Shown here: piece after piece, positions 28,277 to 40,307 of the stretch | Numbering within the stretch: the stretch's first letter is position 1 | Layout: every line of letters begins with the position of its first letter | NCBI GenBank assembly: GCA_001917815.1 | Contig: MNES01000095.1 | Coordinates: forward strand, 1 to 55,481 | Length of the DNA stretch: 55,481 nucleotides | DNA from: Chloroflexi bacterium 13_1_40CM_65_17 | Lineage (GTDB): Bacteria; Chloroflexota; Dormibacteria; Dormibacterales; Dormibacteraceae | Direction: 5' to 3' | Made by a program: the position numbers and the translations under genes | Notes under the pieces: model-generated | The model's database searches: none | What the model saw: the letters and a program-made list of their open reading frames with translations, nothing else | What the model was told of the DNA's origin: nothing

Positions 28277-29215
28277 CTAATCCCCAGGCCCCGTGTTGAT
28301 CGTGGTCAGGACCAGAGGGGACTCCTCCGAGCCGAGTCTGACCGCGAAATCCGCCATCGATTCGCCACCGCCAACCCGTACGCGAGTCCACGTATAGCGG
28401 TCGTCACGGCTGTGGACGGTCCCGGGCATCTCGGTCACCGCCGTGTCGTATCCAGTGGTCTGGAGTGCGTAGACCACCTGGGAGTTGAACTTTCCCGATG
28501 GGTATGCGAAGTCGACGACGGGGTGGCCCACCAGGCGCTCCAGCCACACCTTCGAGGTGGCGAGCTGGTAGGTCACCCAGTACGGCGACGTGCGGGCAAG
28601 GTCGGCGTGATTCAAGGTGTGCGACGCGATCTGGATTCCGTCGCGGTCCATCTGAACGACCTGATCGGCCGTCACGTACCTCGACTCGCCGACGAAGCTG
28701 GTGACGATGTAGGCGACCGCCTTGAAGTTGTACGACCTCAGAGTCGGGTAGGCGGTCGTGTAGAGGTCGATGTAACCGTCGTCGAGGGTGATCACGACCG
28801 GCTTGTCCGGCAAGACCCTGCTGCCCGCAAAGTAGGCGCGCAGGTCGTTGAAATCGACCGCGTGGTACCCGTTGGTGGCGAGCCAGTCCATCTGTTCGTG
28901 AAAATTCGCCGGGCTGACCGAGAGCCTGTAACCCATCCAATCGCGGTTCGCCGAGGGCACGGGGCGGATGTAGTGGTACATGAGGATGGGGACGCTGATC
29001 GAGCGGCGGCCGAACGGAATCAACATCGTGTGATGAACCGTGATCGCGCGTTCCGGCGCCATCCCGAACGGGGCCTGGGCGCGGAGCAGGGTCGAAGTTT
29101 CCGACTCGGCCGGCGAGGATGCGGACGCCTGCGAGACCTGGGGGAAATCGCCCACCTGCAGCATGGCGACGCAGGCGGCCAGGAAGGCCACCGCTGCCCC
29201 TCCCCTTCGCAGCAT
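28277..29215 (-). CDS. Exported polysaccharide deacetylase (NodB domain)
   Basis: A 312-residue protein with a signal peptide or anchor (MLRRGGAAVAFLAACVAML) and a NodB domain. The domain begins VPILMYHYI, has motif 1 as ITLDDGY (both Asp present), motif 2 as SHTLNHADL (two metal His) and motif 3 as FAYPSG. It would deacetylate cell-surface polysaccharide or peptidoglycan outside the membrane. The ATG at 29215 places the signal peptide correctly; the frame runs on to 29290. It is divergent from a GT4 gene across only 40 bases. Confidence 0.9.
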   Translation of the reverse strand: MLRRGGAAVAFLAACVAMLQVGDFPQVSQASASSPAESETSTLLRAQAPFGMAPERAITVHHTMLIPFGRRSISVPILMYHYIRPVPSANRDWMGYRLSVSPANFHEQMDWLATNGYHAVDFNDLRAYFAGSRVLPDKPVVITLDDGYIDLYTTAYPTLRSYNFKAVAYIVTSFVGESRYVTADQVVQMDRDGIQIASHTLNHADLARTSPYWVTYQLATSKVWLERLVGHPVVDFAYPSGKFNSQVVYALQTTGYDTAVTEMPGTVHSRDDRYTWTRVRVGGGESMADFAVRLGSEESPLVLTTINTGPGD

Positions 29216-29255
29216 AAAAACCCCACGAACGTGCACGGGCCTTAGCTTAAGCGCC

Positions 29256-30323
29256 GTGGGTTCGGTGAAGAAGGTCGCGGTCGACCTCAATCCCGCGACT
29301 CGCGAGGTGGCGACCGGGACCGAGATCTACACCCGCGAGGTGGGCTCGCGCCTGCCCGCCGCGGCGCCCGAGCTGCGCTGGCTCTTCTTCGCGTCGCGGG
29401 CACGACCTGGCCTTGGCGTGGACGTCATGGTCGTGCCGATGGCCCGCCTGTGGTCTCAGCTGCGCTTGCCGCTGGCGCTCGGCCGCGCCCACCCTGACCT
29501 GCTTTTCGTGCCGGCCCACGCGATTCCGTTCGGCTGGCCGGGCAAGTCCCTCACAGTCGTCCACGACCTGGCTTTCGAGCGCCACCCGGAAGCCTATTCG
29601 TTGAGCGAGCGCTCGTACCTTCAGCTGACCACGCGATGGGCTGCTTTGCGATGCCCACTCGTGATCACGCCCTCGGAATCCACCCGGCAGGACCTGGTCG
29701 ACCTCTATCACGTCGCGCCGGAGCGGATCCGCGTCGTACCGAACGGCGGTGGCGAGCAGGTGGAACGCGCGGTCGCGCCCACGAGGAAGCTCGCCGAGAT
29801 GGGACTCGAGGGACCATTCGTGCTTCAGGTCGGCCGCATCGAGACGCGCAAGAACCAGGGCGCGGCGCTGGCGGCGATCGAGCGCCTGGAAGGCATCACC
29901 CTGGCCGTGGCCGGCCCCGAACGCGACCGTGCCCTGGCGGCCAAGCTTCGGGCTTCGTCCCGCGCCCGGGTCCTGGGTAGAGTGGATGCGCCGACCCTCG
30001 AGCTGCTATATCGACGCGCCAAGGCGGTCGTGGTGCCCAGCCTCTACGAGGGTTTCGGCCTGCCGGTCCTGGAGGCGATGGCACGCGGCCAGGTCGTCGT
30101 GGCGGCGCGCAACTCCTCGCTGCCGGAGGTGGGCGGCGATGCGGCGCTCTACGTTGACGATCCCAACGACCCCGCCGCGCTCGCGGCGGTGCTCGAGAAG
30201 GGGATCGGCGATCGCAAAGTGCGCGCGCTGCTGCACAAAGCGGCGCATGAGCGAGCGGCTGGGTTTACGTGGGAACGCTCGGCCGCTGGCGTCGCGGACG
30301 TGGTGCGTGAACTACTCGCGTAG
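29256..30323 (+). CDS. GT4 family glycosyltransferase
   Basis: About 355 residues with a GT-B fold. The N-terminal domain has GTEIYTREV and PGKSLTVVHDLAFERHPEAYS. The C-terminal domain begins LQVGRIETRKNQ and holds the donor-binding EGFGLPVLEAMARG with the conserved Glu pair. GTG at 29256 or 29265 is the likely start. The gene ends 12 bases inside the end of the convergent GT4 gene. It probably adds a hexose or deoxyhexose to the same surface glycan; the sugar is unknown. Confidence 0.88.
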   Translation: MGSVKKVAVDLNPATREVATGTEIYTREVGSRLPAAAPELRWLFFASRARPGLGVDVMVVPMARLWSQLRLPLALGRAHPDLLFVPAHAIPFGWPGKSLTVVHDLAFERHPEAYSLSERSYLQLTTRWAALRCPLVITPSESTRQDLVDLYHVAPERIRVVPNGGGEQVERAVAPTRKLAEMGLEGPFVLQVGRIETRKNQGAALAAIERLEGITLAVAGPERDRALAAKLRASSRARVLGRVDAPTLELLYRRAKAVVVPSLYEGFGLPVLEAMARGQVVVAARNSSLPEVGGDAALYVDDPNDPAALAAVLEKGIGDRKVRALLHKAAHERAAGFTWERSAAGVADVVRELLA

Positions 30324-31406
30324 CGTCTCGTCGATTACTTGCCACGTCATTTCGGCGCTCCGACTCCAGCTGAACTCTGCCGCCCGGAGGATCCCTCGCC
30401 GTCTCAGGTCGGCCGCCAGCTCGGTGTCGCCGAGCACTCTCTCCAGGGCCTTACGCCAGGCGTTGGCGTCCCCGGCCGGGACCACCAGCCCAGCTTCATC
30501 GACGACTTCAGGGAGGCTGGAGCTGTCGGAAACCACGACGGGCGTTCCACACGCCATGGCTTCGAGGGGCGGCAGCCCGAAACCCTCGTACCACGCCGGG
30601 TGCGCGAGGACCTGGGCAAGGTTGTAGATGGCCGGCAGCTCTCCGGGCTCGAGCGAGTCGAGATGGTGCACGCGATCACCCAGGCGGCTGATTCGCTCCC
30701 TGATCGGCTCGTAGTTCCATCCCCAACCACCGACGATGACCAGGTCAGGCCGGTCGCGCATCATCGCCCACGCCTCCAGCAGCGTCAGCAGGTTTTTGCG
30801 CGGCTCGATGGTGCCCACGAAGAGGATGAATCGTTCCGGCAGGTGGAGACGCTCACGTGCGGAAGTTCGCTCCTCCCCGCTCATGGGCCGCAGCCCCCGC
30901 GATACTCCGTGCGGTACGACCACGATCTTCGACTGGGGGACACCGAACAGGTCCTCGGCGTCGCGAGCCGTGTTGCTCGAGACCGCGATCACCATGTTGG
31001 CGCGCCTCAACGAGCTTGGTATCACCCATCGCGTGCTGAGCGGCTGTCGCTGCGGAAACCAACCGGCGTTGCGATAGATGGCCAGGTCGTGAATCGTGAT
31101 GACGGAGGGCGAGCCGACATCCATGAGGGGCAGCGCGCCTGCAGCGCCGAAGAAGACATCGGGTGCAAGCCTGCGCAGCCGTCCGGGCCACTGCACGTGG
31201 CGCCCGAGAAATGGAACCTGCGGCAAACTCCGATATGAGGCCGAGGATGGACCTTGGATAGACACTCCCGGCGGCACGTACACGGTGAAGCGGCAGTCGG
31301 GACGGTCGACGGCCATCGCCTTCAGGATCTCGGTGGTGTAGACGCCGACGCCCGCCCGCGGCCTGGCCAGGCCGACTCCATCCACCGCAACGTGCAGCCC
31401 CGTCAT
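30312..31406 (-). CDS. GT4 family glycosyltransferase
   Basis: About 364 residues with a GT-B fold. The N-terminal domain has the sugar-loop GLARPRAGVGVYT and VITIHDLAIYRNAGWF; the C-terminal domain starts FILFVGTIEPRKNL and has the donor motif EGFGLPPLEAMACGTPVV. The pattern is that of mannosyltransferase-like GT4 enzymes. The ATG at 31406 is chosen over the upstream frame. It resembles its convergent neighbour in layout, and the pair may be old paralogues. It is the last gene on this strand before the glycan block. Confidence 0.9.
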   Translation of the reverse strand: MTGLHVAVDGVGLARPRAGVGVYTTEILKAMAVDRPDCRFTVYVPPGVSIQGPSSASYRSLPQVPFLGRHVQWPGRLRRLAPDVFFGAAGALPLMDVGSPSVITIHDLAIYRNAGWFPQRQPLSTRWVIPSSLRRANMVIAVSSNTARDAEDLFGVPQSKIVVVPHGVSRGLRPMSGEERTSARERLHLPERFILFVGTIEPRKNLLTLLEAWAMMRDRPDLVIVGGWGWNYEPIRERISRLGDRVHHLDSLEPGELPAIYNLAQVLAHPAWYEGFGLPPLEAMACGTPVVVSDSSSLPEVVDEAGLVVPAGDANAWRKALERVLGDTELAADLRRRGILRAAEFSWSRSAEMTWQVIDETLRE

Positions 31407-31421
31407 TACCGGGCTGTTTGA

Positions 31422-31441
31422 CCTCCCCACTTGTGGGGAGG
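31422..31441. repeat. Palindromic repeat, copy 2 (CCTCCCCAC / GTGGGGAGG)
   Basis: A perfect 9-bp inverted repeat with loop TT in the 55-base gap between mreB (upstream on the minus strand) and a GT4 gene. It is followed by GTCAGGGAGGGGGG. The arms are identical to those of copies 1 and 3. It could serve as an mreB terminator. Confidence 0.75.
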
Positions 31442-31461
31442 GTCAGGGAGGGGGGTTCGCA

Positions 31462-32472
31462 CTAACGCAAATACGACTGGTTCCGCTTTAGAACCTCGAA
31501 GTGTTCCAGAGCCAGACCGGTGCCGCGAACGACGGTCGTCTGGGGATCGTCGGCGATCACAGCCGGTATCCCCGTGTGCATGGAGAGAAATCGATCGAGC
31601 CCTCGCAGCTGCGCGCCGCCACCCGACAGCACGATGCCGCGGTCGAAAATGTCCGCCGCCAGCTCCGGAGGCGTTTCCTCGAGCACGCTGCGCAGCGCGC
31701 CGACGATCAGGCGGAGCGGCTCCTGGATGGCCTCCGTCACGTCGTTGGAGGACACCTCGAGGCTTCGGGGCAGCCCGGAAACGAGGTCGCGGCCACGCAC
31801 GTCGAGTCGCAGCGGATCCTTCATCTGGACTGCCGATCCAACCGCGATCTTGACCTCCTCCGCGGTGCGCTCGCCGATCAGGAGATTGTGCCGGCGCTTC
31901 AGGTGGACCGCGATCGCGTCGTCGATCCTGTTGCCGCCCACGCGGATCGAGTGGGCGACCACCATCCCGGAAAGCGAGATCACCGCGATCTCGGTGGTGC
32001 CGCCGCCGATATCGCAGATGGCGTTGCCTCGCGGCTCGGAGATTGGAAGCCCTGCGCCGATGGCGGCCGCGAGCGGCTCGTCGATGAGCCACGCCTGGCG
32101 GGCGCCGGCAGAGATGGCGGCTTCAGTGACCGCCCGCCGCTCCACGGAGGTCACGCCCGAAGGAACGCAGATCATGATCTCGGGCTTGAAGATGCGCTGC
32201 CGGCCCTGGACCTTGCCGATGAAGTGATGCAGCATCCCCTCGGTCACGACGAAGTCGGCGATCACTCCTTCGCGCATCGGCCGGACCACCTTGATGGTGT
32301 CTGGCGCGCGGCCGACCATCTCGAGAGCCTGCCTTCCCACCGCGAGGATCCGGGTGCCGTCGCGGTTCACGGCTACCAGTGAGGGTTCGTTGATGACTAT
32401 CCCCTCGCCCTTGACGAAGATGAGCACCGTCGAGGTGCCCAGGTCGATTCCGATCTTCTTGCCCAGGCTCAC
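31462..32472 (-). CDS. mreB: Rod shape-determining protein MreB
   Basis: A 336-residue actin homologue. The phosphate-1 motif IGIDLGTSTVLIF, the connect/phosphate-2 motif CDIGGGTTEIAVIS and the adenosine motif VLSGGGAQLRGL are all present. It directs wall synthesis along the cylinder, so a rod-like or elongated cell is suggested. No mreC or mreD follows. Its start overlaps the murA stop by 4 bases, so murA and mreB are co-translated. Confidence 0.96.
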   Translation of the reverse strand: MSLGKKIGIDLGTSTVLIFVKGEGIVINEPSLVAVNRDGTRILAVGRQALEMVGRAPDTIKVVRPMREGVIADFVVTEGMLHHFIGKVQGRQRIFKPEIMICVPSGVTSVERRAVTEAAISAGARQAWLIDEPLAAAIGAGLPISEPRGNAICDIGGGTTEIAVISLSGMVVAHSIRVGGNRIDDAIAVHLKRRHNLLIGERTAEEVKIAVGSAVQMKDPLRLDVRGRDLVSGLPRSLEVSSNDVTEAIQEPLRLIVGALRSVLEETPPELAADIFDRGIVLSGGGAQLRGLDRFLSMHTGIPAVIADDPQTTVVRGTGLALEHFEVLKRNQSYLR

Positions 32473-33788
32473 TCGTACGTATGGTCGGAGAGTTTGATTT
32501 CGGTATCGATCGGAATCCGCTCAATCTGCGCCCCGACCGAGGCCAGCTTGCCGGCCATGTCCTCGTAGCCGCGCTCGACGTGCCACGCGTTCTTGAGCAC
32601 ACTCTCGCCCTCCGCGCAGAGGCTTGCGATGACCAGGGCCGCACCCGAGCGGATGTCGGGAATCGTCAGCTCGGTGCCGCGCAGCCGGCAAGGACCGTGG
32701 ACGACCGCATGCAGGCGCCCCTCGACGGTGATCCCGGCACCCATTTTCGCGAGCTGGTTGACGTGCTGGAACCGATTTTCGTGAACGTACTCGGAGATGA
32801 CGGTTTCGCCGTCAGCCTGCGTCATCAGCGCCATGTACTGCGCCTGCAGATCGGTCGGGAAACCGGGAAAGGTCCATGTGGACATGTCGATCGGCTTGAT
32901 GTGCGTGCGAGGCCGCCGGCCGACCTGAAACCACCCGTCGCCTGTCTGCACGTGCGCGCCCGCCAGCTCGAGCTTGAGCAGCACGACGCTCAGGTCTTCC
33001 GGCCGGCTGCACTCGATGCGCAGCTCACCGCCGGCGGCTGCGACTGCGATCGCGTACGTGCCCGCCTCCAAGTAGTCCGCGACGACGGTGTGGTCGGCGC
33101 CTCCCAGCTCGCGCACGCCGTCCACCACCAGCCGTTCTGTGCCGATGCCCTCGATCCGCGCGCCCATCTTGGCGAGCAAAAGGCAGAGATCCTGCACGTG
33201 CGGCTCGCGCGCGGCGTTGAAGATTTCCGTTCGGCCTTCCGCGAGCACCGCAGCGAGCAGAATGTTCTCGGTGCCGGTCACGGTCGGTAGGTCGAACACG
33301 ATGCGCACGCCGCGCAGCCGATCGACCTCGGCCACGATCTCGGTCGCGGTCTCCTCTATGCGTGCGCCCATCTGACGCAGACCGCGCAGGTGCTGCTCGA
33401 CGCGCCGAGCCCCGATGTCGTCTCCGCCGGGACGCGGCAATCGCGCCTGGCCGAAGCGGCCCAGCAGCGCGCCCAACAGAACGATGGTGGCGCGCATGCG
33501 CCGGCCGAGCTCATCGGGCACGTCGGTTCCGCGCGCATGCCCCATCCGCAGGACCAGCGAACCTTCACCCTCGGTTCGCCCGCCCAACCCGGTAAGGATC
33601 TGCGCCATCACCGCCGTGTCGGTGACCTTGGGAACGTTCGTCAGGCGAACCGGCTCGGCTGTGAGCAGCGCGGCGGCCATCTCCGGCAGAGCCGCGTTTT
33701 TGGAGCCGCTGACGCACAGCTCGCCCGCCAGCTCAGAGCCGCCTCTGATGCGCAGGGCGCCGTCGCGACGCGAAGCTGATCCCTTCAT
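32469..33788 (-). CDS. murA: UDP-N-acetylglucosamine 1-carboxyvinyltransferase MurA, Asp variant
   Basis: A 439-residue enzyme of the first committed step of peptidoglycan synthesis, transferring enolpyruvate from PEP to UDP-GlcNAc. The substrate-binding SGSKNAALP motif is intact. In the active-site loop, where E. coli has Cys115 in GGCTIGARP, this protein reads GGDDIGARR, with Asp123 in the Cys position. This is the change known in mycobacterial and chlamydial MurA, which are naturally insensitive to fosfomycin. The gene follows atpC by 37 bases and overlaps mreB. Confidence 0.96.
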   Translation of the reverse strand: MKGSASRRDGALRIRGGSELAGELCVSGSKNAALPEMAAALLTAEPVRLTNVPKVTDTAVMAQILTGLGGRTEGEGSLVLRMGHARGTDVPDELGRRMRATIVLLGALLGRFGQARLPRPGGDDIGARRVEQHLRGLRQMGARIEETATEIVAEVDRLRGVRIVFDLPTVTGTENILLAAVLAEGRTEIFNAAREPHVQDLCLLLAKMGARIEGIGTERLVVDGVRELGGADHTVVADYLEAGTYAIAVAAAGGELRIECSRPEDLSVVLLKLELAGAHVQTGDGWFQVGRRPRTHIKPIDMSTWTFPGFPTDLQAQYMALMTQADGETVISEYVHENRFQHVNQLAKMGAGITVEGRLHAVVHGPCRLRGTELTIPDIRSGAALVIASLCAEGESVLKNAWHVERGYEDMAGKLASVGAQIERIPIDTEIKLSDHTYE

Positions 33789-33825
33789 CAGCCGTTACGG
33801 TACAGACCGGCGCTGGAAACTTCTG

Positions 33826-34242
33826 TCAGCTCCGGCGCAACCGAGCCAGGCGAAGCCGCGCCTCCGCGATCGCGAGGGCGGTCTGGAACTCGACTTCCTC
33901 GGCCGGCGTGAGGGTCCTCGTTCCAGCCAGCATCTCCTGGGCTCGGCGGCGCGCCTCCTCGGCTCGCTCGAGGGAGATCTCGTCGGCGTGCTCCGCCACG
34001 TCCGCCAGCACCGTCACACGTTCGGGCAGCACCTCGAGGAACCCGCCGCCAACGAAAAGGAGCTCCTCGCTGCCACCCATCGTCTCCTGGATGCGGAGCG
34101 GGCCGGGCTTGAGCACGGTCATCAGGGGAGCGTGCCGAGCCATCACGCCGAGCTCTCCGTCGGCCCCGTTGGCGATGATGAACTCGACCTCGCCCTCGTA
34201 GAGGCTTCGCTCGACGCTAACCACCCTCAGTGGGTATTTCAA
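33826..34242 (-). CDS. atpC: F1Fo ATP synthase epsilon subunit
   Basis: A 138-residue subunit with the N-terminal beta-sandwich (VSVERSLYEGEVEFIIANGADGELGVMARHAPLMT) and a C-terminal helical hairpin rich in Arg and Glu. It is the last gene of the ATP synthase operon, one base after the atpD stop, and acts as rotor subunit and inhibitor of ATP hydrolysis. Confidence 0.95.
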   Translation of the reverse strand: MKYPLRVVSVERSLYEGEVEFIIANGADGELGVMARHAPLMTVLKPGPLRIQETMGGSEELLFVGGGFLEVLPERVTVLADVAEHADEISLERAEEARRRAQEMLAGTRTLTPAEEVEFQTALAIAEARLRLARLRRS

Positions 34243-34243
34243 C

Positions 34244-35680
<1,437 letters not shown>

Positions 35681-35691
35681 TCATGTGCTTG

Positions 35692-36561
35692 TCAGCCGGC
35701 GGTGCGCAGCGCTTCGGCGCCAGTGACGATCTCCATCAGCTCGGTGGTGATGCCCGCCTGGCGGACCTTGTTGGCGAAGAGGGTCAGGGAGTCGATGAAG
35801 TCACCGGCTGCTTTGGTCGCGTTTTGCATGGCGATCATCTTTGCCGAGTACTCGCTGGCCTTGTTCTCCAGGACCGCCTGGTAGACCTGGGTCTCCACGT
35901 AGCGCGGAAGCAGCGCGTCGAGGACTGACTCCGGGTCGGGCTCGTAGATGTAGTCCGCGCGCGGCCCGGCGTCTTTCTCACGCTCGGGAATCTCAGCGGG
36001 AATGAGGGTGCGGACGACAGGTTCCTGCTTGAGAGTCGAGATCCACTTTGCGTAGCAGAGCAGGACCGCATCGACGTCACCACGGGTGTATTCCTCGAGG
36101 GCGACTGCCACGCCGGAGAGGATCCTGGCAATGGACGGACGGTCGGGAAGGCCGCTCGAATCCGCGATCACGTTCCGGCGAAAGCGCACCAGGAAATCTC
36201 GACCCTTGCGCCCCAGCGTGACGTATTTCTGCTGGTCCGGGTAGTGCTCCGTCATGTAGCGCGTGCCGGCGCGGATGTTGTTGACGTTGAGCGCGCCGGT
36301 CAGGCCTTTGTCGGTCGTGACCAGGATCATCACCGCCCGCGTGCCCTCGCGCCTCACGAGGAAAGGGTGCTTGTACTCCGTGGCCCGCTCGCCCGCTGTC
36401 TGCAGGACCTCGAGCATCTTCTCCGCATACGGCCGCGTCGCCTGCACCGCGGCTTGCGCGCGGCGCAGCCGCGTCGCCGCAACCACCTGCATGGCCTTGG
36501 TGATCTTCTGCGTGTTCTTGATGCTGTCGATCCTGCGGACGATGTCTCTGTACGCGGGCAT
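35692..36561 (-). CDS. atpG: F1Fo ATP synthase gamma subunit
   Basis: A 289-residue central-stalk subunit. The N-terminal helix (RRIDSIKNTQKITKAMQVVAA) and C-terminal helix (MQNATKAAGDFIDSLTLFANKVRQAGITTEL) are conserved, and VTTDKGLTGALNVN marks the central domain (usually GLCG). It starts 3 bases after the atpA stop. Confidence 0.96.
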   Translation of the reverse strand: MPAYRDIVRRIDSIKNTQKITKAMQVVAATRLRRAQAAVQATRPYAEKMLEVLQTAGERATEYKHPFLVRREGTRAVMILVTTDKGLTGALNVNNIRAGTRYMTEHYPDQQKYVTLGRKGRDFLVRFRRNVIADSSGLPDRPSIARILSGVAVALEEYTRGDVDAVLLCYAKWISTLKQEPVVRTLIPAEIPEREKDAGPRADYIYEPDPESVLDALLPRYVETQVYQAVLENKASEYSAKMIAMQNATKAAGDFIDSLTLFANKVRQAGITTELMEIVTGAEALRTAG

Positions 36562-36564
36562 CAG

Positions 36565-38217
<1,653 letters not shown>

Positions 38218-38231
38218 TCTACTTTTCTCTC

Positions 38232-38762
38232 CTAAGACGCGTCCGCCAGGCGGCGGCGCAGCTGCTGCAATCGGGTGGCGAGGCTGGCGTCGATCAGGTG
38301 ATCGCCGTACTGAAGCTTGAGCCCGCCGATGATGCCGCGATCGACGGCCGCCGTAACCCGCACTTCCTTGCCGAGGCGCCTGGACAGCTGCTGGCTGAGG
38401 CGAGCGCGGTCATCGCTCGACATCTCGACGGCGGTCGTCACTGTGGCGCGCACCCTCCCGGCGGCTTCGTCGGCGAGCTGTTCGAACTCGTCGAGGATGC
38501 CGGCTGCCTGATCGACGTGCCCGCCTTCGATCAGCATCCGGGCCAGGTTCGTCGCTTCGGGGTCAAGGAATCTCGGTGCGGAGATCAGTTCCACGCGCTG
38601 CACAGCCGGGATGGTCGGGTTTTCGAGCACGGCCGTTACCGAAGGATCACTCACGAGGTTGCTCAAGGCAGTCAGGTGGCGCCGCCAGTCCTCGATGCGG
38701 CCCTCCTCCGTGGCCAGCTCGAACACGGCGCTCGCATACCGTTTAGCGGCTGCCGTTGCCAC
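38232..38762 (-). CDS. atpH: F1Fo ATP synthase delta subunit
   Basis: A 176-residue peripheral-stalk subunit. The N-terminal helical domain begins [21 protein letters not shown], and the C-terminal signature [26 protein letters not shown] (split in the usual V-D-xx-I-x-GG-x-x-x-x-x-GD pattern) is clear. Start GTG at 38762 overlaps the atpF end by 20 bases. Confidence 0.95.
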   Translation of the reverse strand: MATAAAKRYASAVFELATEEGRIEDWRRHLTALSNLVSDPSVTAVLENPTIPAVQRVELISAPRFLDPEATNLARMLIEGGHVDQAAGILDEFEQLADEAAGRVRATVTTAVEMSSDDRARLSQQLSRRLGKEVRVTAAVDRGIIGGLKLQYGDHLIDASLATRLQQLRRRLADAS

Positions 38763-39264
38763 TCGCGATCTCCTCGATTGCCCTCTCGATCAGCTGCTTG
38801 TGCTTCGCCACATCGAGCGTCTCGCCGATGACCTTCTCCGTGGCGGCGACCACGAGCCCCGCCACCTCTCCCTGCACCGACTGGATGGCTTTGAGGCGCT
38901 CTGCCTCGATCTCCTTGCGCGCGGTTTCGAGTAGCCGCCGGGCCTCGTCCTCCGCCTTCTGCTTGAGCTCCTGGCGGAGCTGCTCCGCCGATTTGGTTGC
39001 GGCCTCGATGACGCCCTGGGCGGTCTTTCGCGCGTCGTCCAGCTTGGCCTCGGCTTCTTTGAGCCTCGCCTCGGCCGCGGCGCGTTCTCTCTCTGCCTCC
39101 TTCAACTGGTCGGCAACCTGGCGCTGCCGCGCCTCCGCCAGCCTCACGATCTCCGGATATACGTAGCGGGCAAGGATGGCGGTCATGAGCAGGAACGTGA
39201 TCACCTCGACGATCACCGTCCCGTTGATGTCGATTACGCCGGCGGTGCCTGCGAGAAACACCAT
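38743..39264 (-). CDS. atpF: F1Fo ATP synthase b subunit
   Basis: A 173-residue subunit with one N-terminal membrane helix (VIVEVITFLLMTAILARYVY) and a long charged coiled coil rich in Arg, Glu and Ala. It dimerises to form the peripheral stalk. The ATG directly follows the atpE stop with no gap, and its 3' end overlaps atpH. Only one b gene is present. Confidence 0.94.
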   Translation of the reverse strand: MVFLAGTAGVIDINGTVIVEVITFLLMTAILARYVYPEIVRLAEARQRQVADQLKEAERERAAAEARLKEAEAKLDDARKTAQGVIEAATKSAEQLRQELKQKAEDEARRLLETARKEIEAERLKAIQSVQGEVAGLVVAATEKVIGETLDVAKHKQLIERAIEEIASGNGSR

Positions 39265-39516
39265 TTACTTGGGGGCGACCTGGCTTATGAACACGAACCC
39301 GAAGGCAAGGTTGATGAAGTACATCGCTTCGACGAGGCCGACGATCGTGAAGAGCCAGGGGATCATGCGGCCTTGGGCCTCGGGCTGGCGGGCGACGCCG
39401 CTGATGAATGCGTTGCCGGCCAGGCCGTCACCGACGGCGGCGCCAATGGCGCCCAACCCGAGGGCGAGGCCGAAGCCGACGAGCGCTCCAGCAAGTGTTA
39501 TTCCGTGGTCAGTCAT
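39265..39516 (-). CDS. atpE: F1Fo ATP synthase c subunit
   Basis: An 83-residue proteolipid with two membrane helices joined by the polar loop ARQPEAQ. The ion-carrying Glu lies in helix 2 ([12 protein letters not shown]). The first helix lacks the Gln of Na+-type rotors, so proton coupling is predicted. It lies 8 bases after atpB. Confidence 0.95.
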   Translation of the reverse strand: MTDHGITLAGALVGFGLALGLGAIGAAVGDGLAGNAFISGVARQPEAQGRMIPWLFTIVGLVEAMYFINLAFGFVFISQVAPK

Positions 39517-39524
39517 GTCCCCTC

Positions 39525-40307
39525 CTAGTGGTGTTCATGTTCGAGGCCCTCGCGGGCCGCGCCAAAGTAGATGACCGTCAAGAGCATGAAGATGAACGCC
39601 TGAATGAACCCGATGAAGATCACGTCAAAGCTCTTCCATATGACGAGGACCAATGAACCGATGATTGTGGCGCCGATGGTGCCCACCACGGGCAGCTGAA
39701 GAGCGGAGAGGCTCGCGATCAATCCGATCATGACCGCACCCGCGAAGATGTTGCCGAAGAGACGTAGCGAGAGGGTCAGGGGCTTGACGGTCTCTTCGAG
39801 AATGTTGAGCGGCGTGAAGATGATCCGCACAGGCACAGGCAGCTCGAAGGGTTTGGTGAAGCGTCGAAGGTAGCCGCGCCAACCCAGCGTCCGTACGCTG
39901 TACCACTGCACCACCGCGATCACGACCAACGCCATCGCCAGCGTCTGGTTGAGATCGGCATTGGCGCCGTGAAGAAAGGGGAAGATCGCCAGCGGAAAGA
40001 TCTCGATCCAGTTGGCCACCAGGATGAAGAGGAAGAGCGTCATCGCGAGCGGGATGATGAACAGGGCGTCTTCGGAGACGTTGGTCCGGATGAGCGAGCG
40101 CAGCTGGTCGTAGCCCCATTCGAAGATGGCCTGCGCCTTTGTTGGCTCGCCCTCCCGCAGTTGAGAACGAAGCCAGAACGCCACACCCAATGTGACCAAG
40201 GCCGCGAGTGCGCTCGATATGACGCTGTCGTAATTGAGTGTGCAGAGAGTCCCGCACCCAAGGTCGATGGTGGGGTGCGTTCCCGGCGCCGCCTCCAGGC
40301 GGATCAT
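39525..40307 (-). CDS. atpB: F1Fo ATP synthase a subunit
   Basis: A 260-residue membrane subunit with five to six helices. The essential Arg lies in [16 protein letters not shown], and [21 protein letters not shown] and [17 protein letters not shown]-like segments are typical. The ATG at 40307 overlaps the atpI stop (ATGA); upstream frame sequence is not family-like. It forms the proton half-channels. Confidence 0.95.
   Translation of the reverse strand: MIRLEAAPGTHPTIDLGCGTLCTLNYDSVISSALAALVTLGVAFWLRSQLREGEPTKAQAIFEWGYDQLRSLIRTNVSEDALFIIPLAMTLFLFILVANWIEIFPLAIFPFLHGANADLNQTLAMALVVIAVVQWYSVRTLGWRGYLRRFTKPFELPVPVRIIFTPLNILEETVKPLTLSLRLFGNIFAGAVMIGLIASLSALQLPVVGTIGATIIGSLVLVIWKSFDVIFIGFIQAFIFMLLTVIYFGAAREGLEHEHH

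Noticed and set aside
29216-29255. Shared divergent promoter between deacetylase and GT4 genes
   Set aside because: The 40-base gap contains small palindromes (GTGCAC, CTTAAG) but no convincing -35/-10 pair, so no promoter is called.
29256-31406. Recent tandem duplication of the two convergent GT4 genes
   Set aside because: They share only general GT4 motifs and differ throughout, so a recent duplication is not supported.
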